Assembly: GCF_963678865.1 (NCBI RefSeq)
Contig: NZ_OY787459.1
Span: forward strand, 1,702,501 to 1,766,500
Length of the DNA stretch: 64,000 nucleotides
Source of the DNA: Maridesulfovibrio sp.
Lineage (GTDB): Bacteria; Desulfobacterota; Desulfovibrionia; Desulfovibrionales; Desulfovibrionaceae
Reading direction: 5' to 3'
Shown: positions 1-8,342 of the stretch, piece by piece
Position numbering within the stretch: position 1 is the first letter of the stretch
Layout of the letters: every line of letters starts with the position of its first letter
The notes under the pieces: generated by a model
What the model saw: the letters and a program-made list of their open reading frames with translations, nothing else
Told to the model about the DNA's origin: nothing
The model's database searches: none
Program-made: the position numbers and the translations under genes

Positions 1-1
1 C

Positions 2-970
2 AATGAATAACATGAAAGGTTCCCACTGCCCGGAGACAGGGGCTGTATCAAGGGTAAAATAAGGTTCAAGATATTTCTGCCGGACAAGGTGACGCATGGT
101 TGCCATTACCGGAACAATAAAAACAGTTGCTGCCGTGGCAAAGTAGACGTTCTTAGTGAATCCGGCATGAAGCATGCCGAATGTTGCCAGCAGTCCTACA
201 CAAAGCAGAACTGTGGCAGATAGGTTTCCACCCATGAATATGAGCATTACATCTCTGGGCAGGGCCAGCAGAAACCAGCAGCCCATCCCCACGTTCACAA
301 GTGTAGAACGCGAGAACCACTTCATGCCCGTACCTTCAATATCGGAATTACCTTTGCGCTTACCCACAAGAGCCACAAAAAGTCCGCCCACAGCCAGTGC
401 GGATACGGCAAAATGCATGAACCGGGGATAAAGCACCGGATCATGAAGATTGAGGACAAATCCGTGCGGATCATTGAAATACTCTGCCCAGACTTCGGGC
501 CGCAACATCAGGGTCATTTTATTGGAAAGCATGAAAGCGATGTAAGAAATCATTGCCAGCACAGCCAGCATCAGAATCTTGCGGCCACCTTCCCCAAGCT
601 TTTCGTAGCGGTAATTATGAATGTAAAGACCGTAATAACCACAGATAAGCGCAGCTATGACTGCCAGCCAGAAGACTGCCATAAGTATGGAAGAGACATA
701 GCTGAATTGACCATAGACCGCCTGCAAAAAAAGCAGAGGCGGCACTCCTGCATTGATGGCAAGAGCCAGCAGGGTCGGCAGTTTGCGGGAAATATTTCGC
801 GAAACCGGGGTGCCGCCGGAAAGTGAATGGATAAAAACAATGGTAGCCCCGCCGAAAAAAGCATTCATAAGCAGCAGGTGGGCAGAAAAAGTTATGATTG
901 AGAGCGTTACCGGCCAGATGGGATTTACAGAAATACCAATGGCAGCCGGAACCAGTGCAGACGGAGTCAT
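2..970 (-). CDS. Polytopic membrane protein, C-terminus cut by window edge
   Basis: An open frame of 323 codons runs from an ATG at 970 (preceded by GGAGAA, with an in-frame TAA just upstream) to the window edge without a stop. It is rich in hydrophobic segments, with about seven or eight likely membrane spans. Histidines sit in the first span (FSAHLLLMN) and in a later one (PRFMHFAVSALAVGG). The second pattern resembles the haem-ligand helix of cytochrome bd subunit I (CydA), and the first span also has that feel, so a quinol-oxidising b-type cytochrome relative is possible. I do not recognise the family with certainty. Partner genes, if any, lie left of the window. Confidence 0.8.
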   Translation of the reverse strand, partial: MTPSALVPAAIGISVNPIWPVTLSIITFSAHLLLMNAFFGGATIVFIHSLSGGTPVSRNISRKLPTLLALAINAGVPPLLFLQAVYGQFSYVSSILMAVFWLAVIAALICGYYGLYIHNYRYEKLGEGGRKILMLAVLAMISYIAFMLSNKMTLMLRPEVWAEYFNDPHGFVLNLHDPVLYPRFMHFAVSALAVGGLFVALVGKRKGNSDIEGTGMKWFSRSTLVNVGMGCWFLLALPRDVMLIFMGGNLSATVLLCVGLLATFGMLHAGFTKNVYFATAATVFIVPVMATMRHLVRQKYLEPYFTLDTAPVSGQWEPFMLFI

Positions 971-1191
971 GGGTTCTCCCTGATTAAATTTCAAGTTTTG
1001 CTCTATATAACAGGAGAAATCATCCTTAACAATTAGAAACCCCATTATGATCGGATTGAACCTCCCCCTCTTCTCTGCCTATATCCATGAACCGGAAACT
1101 GTTTTGCCACCATTTTACAATTTATTTACGATTTAACAAAAAAAGTGCTTGCCAAAGCCGGCTGAAATACATAAACATCTCTCTACCGAGT

Positions 1192-1278
1192 GCCGAAGTG
1201 GTGGAATTGGTAGACACGCTAGGTTCAGGGTCTAGTGGAGGTTTCTCCGTGGAAGTTCGAGTCTTCTCTTCGGCACCA
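1192..1278 (+). tRNA. tRNA-Leu (anticodon CAG)
   Basis: A seven-base acceptor stem GCCGAAG pairs with CTTCGGC, followed by discriminator A and an encoded CCA. The D arm is GGTGGAATTGGTAGACAC, the anticodon stem CTAGG/TCTAG holds the loop TTCAGGG with anticodon CAG, a long class II variable arm follows, and the T loop is GTTCGAGTC. Length, arm order and the long variable arm fit a bacterial leucine tRNA reading CTG codons. Confidence 0.97.
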
Positions 1279-1291
1279 CTCGTAAACAAAG

Positions 1292-1320
1292 AAAGCCGCA
1301 ACAAATGTTGCGGCTTTTTT
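1292..1320 (+). terminator. Rho-independent terminator after tRNA-Leu
   Basis: An 11-bp stem (AAAGCCGCAAC paired with GTTGCGGCTTT) with a short AAAT loop is followed by a T run. It starts 14 bases after the tRNA CCA end. Confidence 0.9.
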
Positions 1321-1438
1321 CGTTGTTACCCCTAAGCCCTTTTCCCATCTAAAAGTGAAGCCCTCTCTCCATATTTCTAATGGAAAGATTTCATCATTCA
1401 TGTATACTTCTCACCTAACCCCAAAAGGAGAAACCAAG

Positions 1439-2101
1439 ATGAAAAAACTCAGTTCCCAAAAGATAGTATTTTCCCTATTGATCGCAGCCTGCATACTTTT
1501 TCAGGTTCCTGCGGCTTCGGCCTTCAGCCTCAATGACCTTTCTTCTTCAGCTGAAACAGCAAAAAGCGCAGCGGAAGGAGCCAGCCTGCTTGACCGGGCC
1601 AAGAATGTTTATTCCGGCTTCTATGATTCCACAGAGAACCTCGTTGATGCACAGACCGTAACCATGAGCCTGCTTAACCCTGATGAAGGAGCCGCCCTCA
1701 CATCCAAACTGGGCGACATCAACTCCGGCTCAACCTTCACAAGGCTGGTCAATCTGGTTGGGTTATCCGAAAGTATGGATGCGGAAACCACCAGCGCCTC
1801 CCTGACTTCAAAACTGACCAAAATCATCACGACTCCTGACAGTTTCGGAAAAGCTAAAAAAGTCTACGACCACGCTTCCACAGCTTATACTTCAGGAAAC
1901 AACTCAGTAAGCGAAGCCAAGACCCTTTACACAGAAATCAAAGATTTTATCGCTTCCCCCTCATCCAAGGGGATCAGCGATACCTTGCTCTCCGGGCTGG
2001 GTAATTACTCTGACAAAATCCTGCCCTTTATCATTGAAAATGGTCCGGAAAGAGTAAAAGCCGCCGCCCAGATTGCCGAAGCTTTCAAAGGCTTTTTGTA
2101 G
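1439..2101 (+). CDS. Uncharacterised secreted protein
   Basis: This is a 220-residue protein starting at the ATG at 1439, placed by a strong AAAGGAGAAA site seven bases upstream; a longer frame begins at 1355 but has no ribosome site. A clear signal peptide (MKKL, a hydrophobic core, cleavage after AASA) directs export. The mature part is rich in Ser, Ala, Thr and Lys and predicted largely helical, with repeated short SSAETAKSA and TSASLTSKL type segments. There is one Cys, inside the signal peptide and not in a lipobox. I recognise no family. It stands alone between the tRNA terminator and a terminator shared with metF. Confidence 0.8.
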   Translation: MKKLSSQKIVFSLLIAACILFQVPAASAFSLNDLSSSAETAKSAAEGASLLDRAKNVYSGFYDSTENLVDAQTVTMSLLNPDEGAALTSKLGDINSGSTFTRLVNLVGLSESMDAETTSASLTSKLTKIITTPDSFGKAKKVYDHASTAYTSGNNSVSEAKTLYTEIKDFIASPSSKGISDTLLSGLGNYSDKILPFIIENGPERVKAAAQIAEAFKGFL

Positions 2102-2139
2102 AAAGCCCTAAGGCTCTTCAGAATCCCTATCAGTAAGTA

Positions 2140-2180
2140 AAACAGCCCTGTTTGCCATTTGGCAAACAGGGCTGTTTTTT
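2140..2180. terminator. Bidirectional terminator between secreted protein gene and metF
   Basis: A near-perfect 17-bp inverted repeat (AAACAGCCCTGTTTGCC, loop ATTT) has an A run on the left and a T run on the right. It can end transcripts arriving from either convergent gene. Confidence 0.92.
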
Positions 2181-2199
2181 AATATTTAATTCGCCAATT

Positions 2200-3081
2200 T
2201 TAATTAAAATATCCATCCCTTTTCAAATCAGTAATCAGCCTTTCACACATGGCTGCCCGGTTCAGACTGTATATATGTACTCCGGGTGCGCCCTTATCCA
2301 GCAAGCCGGCAATCTGTTTACGCGCAAACTCAAACCCGAAATCCATGACAGCTTCATCCCCGCCTTTTTCAAAAGCCTTCTCCACCCCGCAATAGAGATC
2401 ACCGGGGATGGACGCCCCGCACAGGGACATAATCCGGCGCAGGGAACTCAAGGACTGAATAGGCAACACGCCGGGAATAACCGGACGCTCAATACCCAGC
2501 GCTCCAAGCCGATCCACGTAATCGAAGTAGACTCTGTTATCAAAAAACAGTTGAGTCATGGTGAAATCAGCCCCTTTGGCAAGTTTGGCATGATGAAATT
2601 CCAAATCCCAAACCAGCGAAGGGGAATCAGGGTGCCCGCCGGGGTATCCGGCCACGCCGATGCCGACATCGGAAAATTTGCCGTCCACATACTCTACCAG
2701 ATCAGATGCATGAAAAAAACGGCTTTGGTCATCACCGGTTGAACCGGCCACCCCGTCTCCGCCAAGGGCGAGAATATCCGTAACCCCGGCATCCACCAGA
2801 TCGGACACAAAACCGTCAATGGATTTTTCGCTGGCTCCCACACAGGTCAGATGGGCCAGAATATCAATACCCATATCCTTTTTCAGCAGCGAACAGATAT
2901 CAAGTGAATTGTCGTGACTGGTGCCCCCCGCTCCGTAAGTGACTGAGGCAAAAAGGGGATTCAACCCGGCCAGCCTCTCTGCCCGTTCCAAGAACTTGGG
3001 CCATGTGGATTTATCCTTGGGAGGAAAAAATTCAAAAGAAAAAAACTGTTCTGCTTTATTGATATTCTGTGCCACCTGCAT
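2200..3081 (-). CDS. metF: Methylenetetrahydrofolate reductase
   Basis: MetF reduces 5,10-methylene-THF to 5-methyl-THF, the methyl donor for methionine synthesis. The 293-residue product matches the usual length. It carries the N-terminal FSFEFFPPK motif (catalytic Glu region), SVTYGAGGTS, HLTCVG, and the FAD-site segments LGGDG and FTMTQLFFD. The start at 3081 is chosen because GGAGAG lies just upstream; an upstream in-frame extension to 3126 lacks one and departs from the family. It lies 70 bases after metE on the same strand with no terminator between, so both probably answer to the B12 riboswitch upstream of metE. Confidence 0.95.
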   Translation of the reverse strand: MQVAQNINKAEQFFSFEFFPPKDKSTWPKFLERAERLAGLNPLFASVTYGAGGTSHDNSLDICSLLKKDMGIDILAHLTCVGASEKSIDGFVSDLVDAGVTDILALGGDGVAGSTGDDQSRFFHASDLVEYVDGKFSDVGIGVAGYPGGHPDSPSLVWDLEFHHAKLAKGADFTMTQLFFDNRVYFDYVDRLGALGIERPVIPGVLPIQSLSSLRRIMSLCGASIPGDLYCGVEKAFEKGGDEAVMDFGFEFARKQIAGLLDKGAPGVHIYSLNRAAMCERLITDLKRDGYFN

Positions 3082-3151
3082 TTTTACTCTCCATTTTAAT
3101 ATGCTTGCCTCCCGGACCGCAGGCACGGTCCAGGAGAATATTTATGTTAAT

Positions 3152-5425
3152 CTATTTAATCTTAAGGCGTACTGTTTCCGCAGCCTGAACCATATTTTTC
3201 AGGGCCGGAATAACCTCATCCCACTTGCGGGTCTTAAGTCCGCAATCCGGGTTTACCCAGAGCCTTTCCGCAGGGATGACTTCAAGCGCCTTTTCGAGCA
3301 GCAGAGCCATGTCGTCTGCTGCCGGAATTGCCGGGCTATGGATGTCATACACTCCGGGGCCGACCTCATTGGGATAGTGAAACTGCTTGAAGCTACCCAA
3401 AAGCTCCATACGGCTGCGGCTGGCTTCAATACTGATTACGTCGGCATCAAGCGCTGCAATTGACCCCATGATTTCGTCGAATTCGCAATAGCACATGTGG
3501 GTATGAATCTGGGTCGCATCATCCACGCAGGATGAAGAAAGACGAAAACACTCCTCTGCCCACTTCAGATATTCAGCCTGCTCCGACTTACGCAGGGGCA
3601 GACCTTCACGCAGGGCCGGTTCGTCAATCTGGATTACTTTCACCCCGCTCTTTTCAAGATCAGCCACCTCGTCACGGACAGCCAGTGCAATCTGGCGGCA
3701 GGTTTCACTGCGCGGCTGGTCATCACGGACAAAACTCCAACAAAGAATGGTCACCGGACCGGTGAGCATGCCCTTGACCTCACGCTCGGAAAGGGAACGG
3801 GCATAGTTGATCCACTCCACGGTAATGGGGCCGGGACGGGAAACATCCCCAAAAATGACCGGAGGCTTCACACAGCGGGAACCGTAACTCTGCACCCAGC
3901 CATTGGAAGTGAAGCAGTAACCGTCAAAATTCTCCCCGAAATACTCAACCATGTCGTTGCGTTCTGGTTCACCGTGGACCAGCACATCAAGACCGATCTC
4001 TTCCTGACGGCGGATGCAATCTTCAATGTAGCCGCGCATGAATTTTTCGTAATCAGCACGTTCAATGCGTCCGCTTTTAAATCCGCTTCTGGTGGAGCGC
4101 ACTTCCGAAGTCTGGGGAAAGGAACCTATGGTGGTTGTTGGCAGCAGGGGGAACCCAAGACTGCGCTGTATCTCTGCCCGTTGCTCATAAGCGGACTTGC
4201 GGTGGTAATCTTCAGGTTTCAACGCAGCCAATCTCTTGGCGACCTCGGGATTGTTCACCTTAGGACTGACTTTGCGGCTTTCAAGAATCCTGCGGTTCTC
4301 CATGAGTGCTTCTTCGACATCCTGACCGGAAACAGCATCAGCCACGGTTCTGACTTCCGCGCATTTCTGACGGGCAAAAGCCATCCAGCTTTTGATTTCC
4401 GCATCCAATTCTGTCTCCAGATCAAGATCAAAGGGGACATGCAGAAGTGAACAGGACGGAGCAACAAAAATCCGGTCCTCGCCAAGGGCAATGGCGGCTT
4501 TGTTCACAGCTGAAACGGCTTTATCAAGATCCGCACGCCAAATATTCCTGCCGTCCACTACGCCGAGGGAAAGACTCATGTTCCCGGCAATTTTTGCAAG
4601 CAAGGGTTCAAGATCCTGTCCGCCGCGCACAAGGTCCACATGCAACGCATCGACAGGCAAGGCGGCAACCGTTTCGAGATTCTCACCCAGCCCGCCAAAA
4701 TAGGAAGCAACCATAACCTTGGTACTTGCAGCCGCTTCCTTGAAAGTGCGGTAAACCGGTGCAAAGAGCCTGCGTACATTTTCGTCAAGATCAAGAGCCA
4801 GTACAGGCTCATCAAATTGAATCCATTCGCACTTGGCTGAAAGTTTTTCAATAAGTTCCACATAAACCGGGAGCAACCCTTCCAGCAGGTCCAAGCGGTC
4901 AAATTCCTGATCCGCACATTTACCGAGCAGTAGAAAAGTCAATGGTCCCGGCAGCACCGCCTTGATTCTGTGATCCTGCGAAGCCGCCTCATCCACCTGT
5001 TGCAACAGGGATTCATCGGCAAGAAAGAACTTCTGGTCACGACAGAACTCAGGGACAATATAGTGATAGTTTGTATCAAACCACTTGGTCATTTCCATGG
5101 CTGCAACACCGTTTTCCCCGGCTTCGCCACGGGCCATCCTGAAATAATCATCAAGTGATGCATTGCGGCCTGAAATATTATATCTTTTCGGAATAACGCC
5201 GAAGCGCACGGCATTATCAAGCATATGGTCATAGTAGGAAAAATCACCAACCGGAAGAATGTCCACTCCGGCTTTCTTCTGGTCTTGCCAGTGCAACGCG
5301 CGCAGTTTTTTGGCAGTCAGGGAAAGATCGTCCCTGCCGGCATCGCCTTTCCAGTAGGATTCCAGTTTCTTCTTTAATTCACGGTTACTACCCATTCTGG
5401 GATAACCCAAGGTGTGCGTCAGCAT
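3152..5425 (-). CDS. metE: Cobalamin-independent methionine synthase
   Basis: MetE transfers the methyl group from 5-methyl-THF (polyglutamate) to homocysteine without vitamin B12. The 757-residue product has the family's two halves: N-terminal MLTHTLGYPRMG and C-terminal catalytic barrel with TTTIGSFPQT, VHGEPERNDMVEYF, the zinc ligands in HTHMCYCEF and the late VNPDCGLKTR cysteine. The start at 5425 follows GGAGAAG; the frame stays open upstream only because it runs through the riboswitch leader. It is the first gene of a metE-metF unit. Repression by B12 is expected, letting a B12-dependent MetH take over when cobalamin is plentiful. Confidence 0.97.
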   Translation of the reverse strand: MLTHTLGYPRMGSNRELKKKLESYWKGDAGRDDLSLTAKKLRALHWQDQKKAGVDILPVGDFSYYDHMLDNAVRFGVIPKRYNISGRNASLDDYFRMARGEAGENGVAAMEMTKWFDTNYHYIVPEFCRDQKFFLADESLLQQVDEAASQDHRIKAVLPGPLTFLLLGKCADQEFDRLDLLEGLLPVYVELIEKLSAKCEWIQFDEPVLALDLDENVRRLFAPVYRTFKEAAASTKVMVASYFGGLGENLETVAALPVDALHVDLVRGGQDLEPLLAKIAGNMSLSLGVVDGRNIWRADLDKAVSAVNKAAIALGEDRIFVAPSCSLLHVPFDLDLETELDAEIKSWMAFARQKCAEVRTVADAVSGQDVEEALMENRRILESRKVSPKVNNPEVAKRLAALKPEDYHRKSAYEQRAEIQRSLGFPLLPTTTIGSFPQTSEVRSTRSGFKSGRIERADYEKFMRGYIEDCIRRQEEIGLDVLVHGEPERNDMVEYFGENFDGYCFTSNGWVQSYGSRCVKPPVIFGDVSRPGPITVEWINYARSLSEREVKGMLTGPVTILCWSFVRDDQPRSETCRQIALAVRDEVADLEKSGVKVIQIDEPALREGLPLRKSEQAEYLKWAEECFRLSSSCVDDATQIHTHMCYCEFDEIMGSIAALDADVISIEASRSRMELLGSFKQFHYPNEVGPGVYDIHSPAIPAADDMALLLEKALEVIPAERLWVNPDCGLKTRKWDEVIPALKNMVQAAETVRLKIK

Positions 5426-5460
5426 TATACTTCTCCATGTTTGCAGTGTCCGCTTTCTGC

Positions 5461-5477
5461 GGCGGGATGTGCCATCC
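5461..5477 (-). promoter_or_regulatory. Hairpin between riboswitch and metE, possible expression platform
   Basis: Between the aptamer and the metE ribosome site lies GGGATG-GCA-CATCCC, followed by a second weak hairpin (CCGC...GCGG) just before GGAGAAG. No T run follows, so B12 control may act on translation or through an alternative fold. This role is inferred from position only. Confidence 0.4.
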
Positions 5478-5517
5478 CTTTTTTCCGTACCTGTTCGCGA
5501 GGTCCGGCCACTAATTT

Positions 5518-5668
5518 CTGCAGGACGTCTTCTGGCTTCCGGGTCTCTTGGACGCACAGCATCAGATCTTCCCGTTAAGATAACAGTGGGCTGATACCAT
5601 TTCGATTGAATTACCCGGTTACAGCAGCGCGCCTGCGACGGATTTTCACCGTCTTCCGTTTCCTGCAG
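5518..5668 (-). promoter_or_regulatory. Cobalamin (adenosylcobalamin) riboswitch controlling metE-metF
   Basis: Read on the minus strand, this leader has the conserved landmarks of the cobalamin aptamer in order. These are a closing P1 stem CTGCAGG/CCTGCAG, the GACGGTGAAAATCCGTCGC block, GCTGCTGTAACCGG, the B12-box-like CAGCCCACTGTTA, then GGGAAGA and GAAGCCAGAAGAC. It ends about 90 bases before the metE ATG. Such switches repress the B12-independent synthase when cobalamin is present, which fits the downstream genes. Confidence 0.9.
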
Positions 5669-5844
5669 ATTTTCACAACTCAAGTTCAATATATAAAAAT
5701 ATTGTTATATAGTGATAAACAAATGACACTCTTCATCATCGAAGTCAAGCGCTAATGCAAACTTGATTAATCCAAATGAAACAAAACCCGGCAAGCGGAA
5801 AAGACTGAACCTGCTTGTTCTGAGAACATAGGCAAACGCACAAA

Positions 5845-5896
5845 ACAAAAAAACCGGAACCAGCGTATATCTAAATACGCTTAGTTCCGGCTTTTA
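5845..5896 (-). terminator. Terminator downstream of DUF4136 lipoprotein gene
   Basis: A two-part stem (CCGGAAC/GTTCCGG enclosing GCGTAT/ATACGC) is followed on the minus strand by a T run. It lies 110 bases after the DUF4136 stop and insulates the metE leader. The rest of the roughly 340 bases from 5669 to 6009 holds only the presumed metE promoter and no gene. Confidence 0.8.
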
Positions 5897-6009
5897 TTTC
5901 AGCAATGCCACAGTTGGTGCTTTATCGGCACCTGAAGCTGTGAGATAAAACTCAGAGCTGTAGATAAACAGCCAAACAGTCCGAAAGGTCTTTCCTCGAC
6001 TTGTTGGGA

Positions 6010-6582
6010 CTATTCGCAATCATTCACATTAAATTTTTCACGGAAACTGCCGTTGGCAGAAGGAAACTTAATCAAAGCTCCCTTAACCAGACAACGCCCG
6101 ACAACATCCAGTCCTTCGCGATCCTGGCTTACTGCCATTCCCCGCCAGAGGAAAGTTTTCATACCCTCGGATTCAGGGGTCATCAGATAGATGCGTACGG
6201 TATTGTCGACGCGGGGGGCATCAGCATCCTTGACCACACCGATTTCGGAATTGGTTTTGCTGATGTAATCATATTCATAGGCTTCCCTTTTGTAGGTAAC
6301 GCCTCTTTCCATAAAAGCTTTGGAGCCGAAATTGACCAGCACGACAAAATCAGGAGAAGCAGGATCATAACGGAAGCCCTTGGACTCCAGCTCAAGTTTG
6401 GCGGAGTTCAGAAGGATAGCTTCAAGATCCTTCTTTGATTCACTTTTCTGCTTGAAAGCAAAAGTTTTAAGCTTGCTGAAATCAGTCCCCTCAACGGGCT
6501 TGTTTTCAACATCCATATTCACATAAACACACCCGGAAAGCATCATCCCGAGCAAAGCAAAGACAACTAGTAACTTCCTCAC
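6010..6582 (-). CDS. DUF4136-type lipoprotein
   Basis: A 190-residue lipoprotein. MRKLLVVFALLGMMLSGC is a classic type II signal ending in the lipobox LSGC. The mature part has the DUF4136 hallmarks: an early DFSKLKTFAF segment (the short strand after a D-[FY] motif), a paired helix with AILLNSAKLELESKGFRY, and PDFVVLVNFGSK. The family is widespread in Gram-negatives and of unknown function, presumably periplasmic or outer-membrane facing. It stands alone, with its own terminator downstream. Confidence 0.85.
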   Translation of the reverse strand: MRKLLVVFALLGMMLSGCVYVNMDVENKPVEGTDFSKLKTFAFKQKSESKKDLEAILLNSAKLELESKGFRYDPASPDFVVLVNFGSKAFMERGVTYKREAYEYDYISKTNSEIGVVKDADAPRVDNTVRIYLMTPESEGMKTFLWRGMAVSQDREGLDVVGRCLVKGALIKFPSANGSFREKFNVNDCE

Positions 6583-6781
6583 CTCAATCTCCTGACTTTA
6601 TATGTTACGGCTTCCCCTGAAAAAACAGCCGTATTAAAATTTTTATTACAATTTCCTATAGCTTAAGCATTTAACTTTTTTAGCCGCTTTAGCCAAGAGT
6701 TAAAACAAATTCAACTACGGAAAAAATAATTCACTTGAATTAAATTCGATCATAGTGTCCTCTACCCATGGGGAGGTACTT

Positions 6782-7132
6782 ATGAATACACTATCAGACA
6801 GGCGTAAACATCCTCGTATTGAGCTTAGCTCAATCAACAATTTTTTCCGGCAATGTGATATTGCAGCGTCATCTGCAACAGGCGACTTTGATATTACCAT
6901 ACTGAATATTTCCACTGACGGTATGAAGTTCACCCTTAATTCCGGGAACGATACAGGAAAACTGCAACAGAATGACGAAATTTTTATCCGTGGATGTATT
7001 TTCAATAACAATATAGGCTTTCTGAGCAGCCAGAAAGCAGTGGCCGTCTGGCAGGAAGACAAGCTTTTCGGGGTAAAATTTACTCCGGCCCTTGATCTTG
7101 ATGAAACAAGCCTTACTGCTATGATGAAGTAA
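6782..7132 (+). CDS. PilZ-domain protein
   Basis: A 116-residue single-domain protein. The start at 6782 is set by GGGGAGG five bases upstream; an in-frame ATG nine codons earlier has no site. The N-terminus has DRRKHPRIEL, the RxxxR motif that binds cyclic di-GMP in PilZ domains, and ILNISTDGMKF is the matching (D/N)xSxxG motif. It probably acts as a c-di-GMP effector; a diguanylate cyclase homologue lies in the same window at 57-59.6 kb. The target cannot be read from the neighbours. Confidence 0.85.
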   Translation: MNTLSDRRKHPRIELSSINNFFRQCDIAASSATGDFDITILNISTDGMKFTLNSGNDTGKLQQNDEIFIRGCIFNNNIGFLSSQKAVAVWQEDKLFGVKFTPALDLDETSLTAMMK

Positions 7133-7197
7133 CCGCAATCAAGACTGCCACCCACCCTCTCTTTCAATAAATCCGATAAATTGGTATCCTCAACTTT

Positions 7198-8193
7198 GTG
7201 AGTAAGCACGAAAACAAAATAATCGCATGGGTCGGCAATATCTTCTTCCGCACCGGAATGGACAGGCTGGGTTACAAAACAGTCCCTATTCCTATTACGG
7301 GCCAGCAGGTATTAACCTGGCAGGATATTCTGGATAAAACAGTAACGGAACCATTTGCTGTGGTCTATGCTGACCGCTCAATCGCCCCTCCCCTTGCCGG
7401 GGTGGAAAACTTCCCCTGCCTGACAATTTTCCATTGCATTGATACCCATATCCATAGCTGGTACCCCATCTATGCACAGGGATTCGACATCTGTCTGGTC
7501 AGCTTGAAAGACCATCTTGACCGTTTCAAACCACGTCTGAAAGAATCACGCCTGCTCTGGTTCCCCCCCGTACCCACGGATTATGATGTCCCCTCTGAAA
7601 TGGAAAAAGAATGGGACCTGCTCTTCGTGGGCACCGTAGATGCCGAAATTACTCCGCAAAGAAAAAAATTCCTCGATGAAGCAGCCAAAAAAATTCCGGG
7701 ACTGCATATCACTAAAGGCAAGTTCCGACACCTCTTCCCCAAAGCAAAGGTGGTGCTCAACATAGCAGAGCGCGGCGATCTCAATTTCAGGGTATTCGAA
7801 GCACTGGCCTGCGGTGCCTGCCTGCTGACCCCAAGAATTGAACAGGGACTCTTTGACCTCTTTGAGGACGGGGTCCATCTGATGACTTACGAACCGAACA
7901 GCGTTGCAGATCTTGTGGAAAAACAGAATCTGTTGCTTGCAGACGACGATTTGCGGGAGCGCATTGCCCGGCAAGGCAACGAACTGATTGAAAGTTCGCA
8001 CCGAATCATTCACCGGGCCAGAACCCTGCACAATGTCATCTCTGAAATGAATGTTGAAGCAGCCGTCAGCAATCGCCTGAAAGCCGCCCCGGAGTTACGC
8101 CGCAACTTCCTGAAATCACTTTATCTGCACTGGGCCGCAGAGATATGTAACCCTGAACTTCAAAAAATTTATCTGGAAGCAGCTAAAAAATGA
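7198..8193 (+). CDS. CgeB-like glycosyltransferase family protein
   Basis: A 331-residue protein starting at GTG 7198 (no strong ribosome site; no better in-frame start is seen). The C-terminal half carries the signature of the Glyco_trans_1_2/CgeB group: LFPKAKVVLNIAERGDLNFRVFEALACGACLLTPR, then LFEDGVHLMTYE, with the Glu-rich donor-binding pattern. The N-terminal half looks like the matching acceptor Rossmann domain (PFAVVYADRS, CIDTHIHSWYPIY). Sugar donor and acceptor are unknown. It is a single gene with a bidirectional terminator after it. Confidence 0.75.
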   Translation: MSKHENKIIAWVGNIFFRTGMDRLGYKTVPIPITGQQVLTWQDILDKTVTEPFAVVYADRSIAPPLAGVENFPCLTIFHCIDTHIHSWYPIYAQGFDICLVSLKDHLDRFKPRLKESRLLWFPPVPTDYDVPSEMEKEWDLLFVGTVDAEITPQRKKFLDEAAKKIPGLHITKGKFRHLFPKAKVVLNIAERGDLNFRVFEALACGACLLTPRIEQGLFDLFEDGVHLMTYEPNSVADLVEKQNLLLADDDLRERIARQGNELIESSHRIIHRARTLHNVISEMNVEAAVSNRLKAAPELRRNFLKSLYLHWAAEICNPELQKIYLEAAKK

Positions 8194-8292
8194 GAGTTTT
8201 TTAAAGAAGATTCTGCAGGACTATAACCTTGCTGCCCATTCCGTTATGACGAGAAAAGAACAGGAAACCTCTCTGCCCGCTCTTGAAACAAT

Positions 8293-8336
8293 AAAAAAGA
8301 ACTCCCACGAAGCTTTTTCGGGGAGTTCTTTTTATT
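8293..8336. terminator. Bidirectional terminator between glycosyltransferase and metC
   Basis: The inverted repeat AAGAACTCCC / GGGGAGTTCTT is flanked by A and T runs between convergent genes. Confidence 0.88.
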
Positions 8337-8342
8337 TGTAAA

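Noticed and set aside
5426-5689. N-terminal extension of metE by 88 residues
   Set aside because: The extension is the riboswitch leader read as codons; a clear ribosome site and family start are at 5425.
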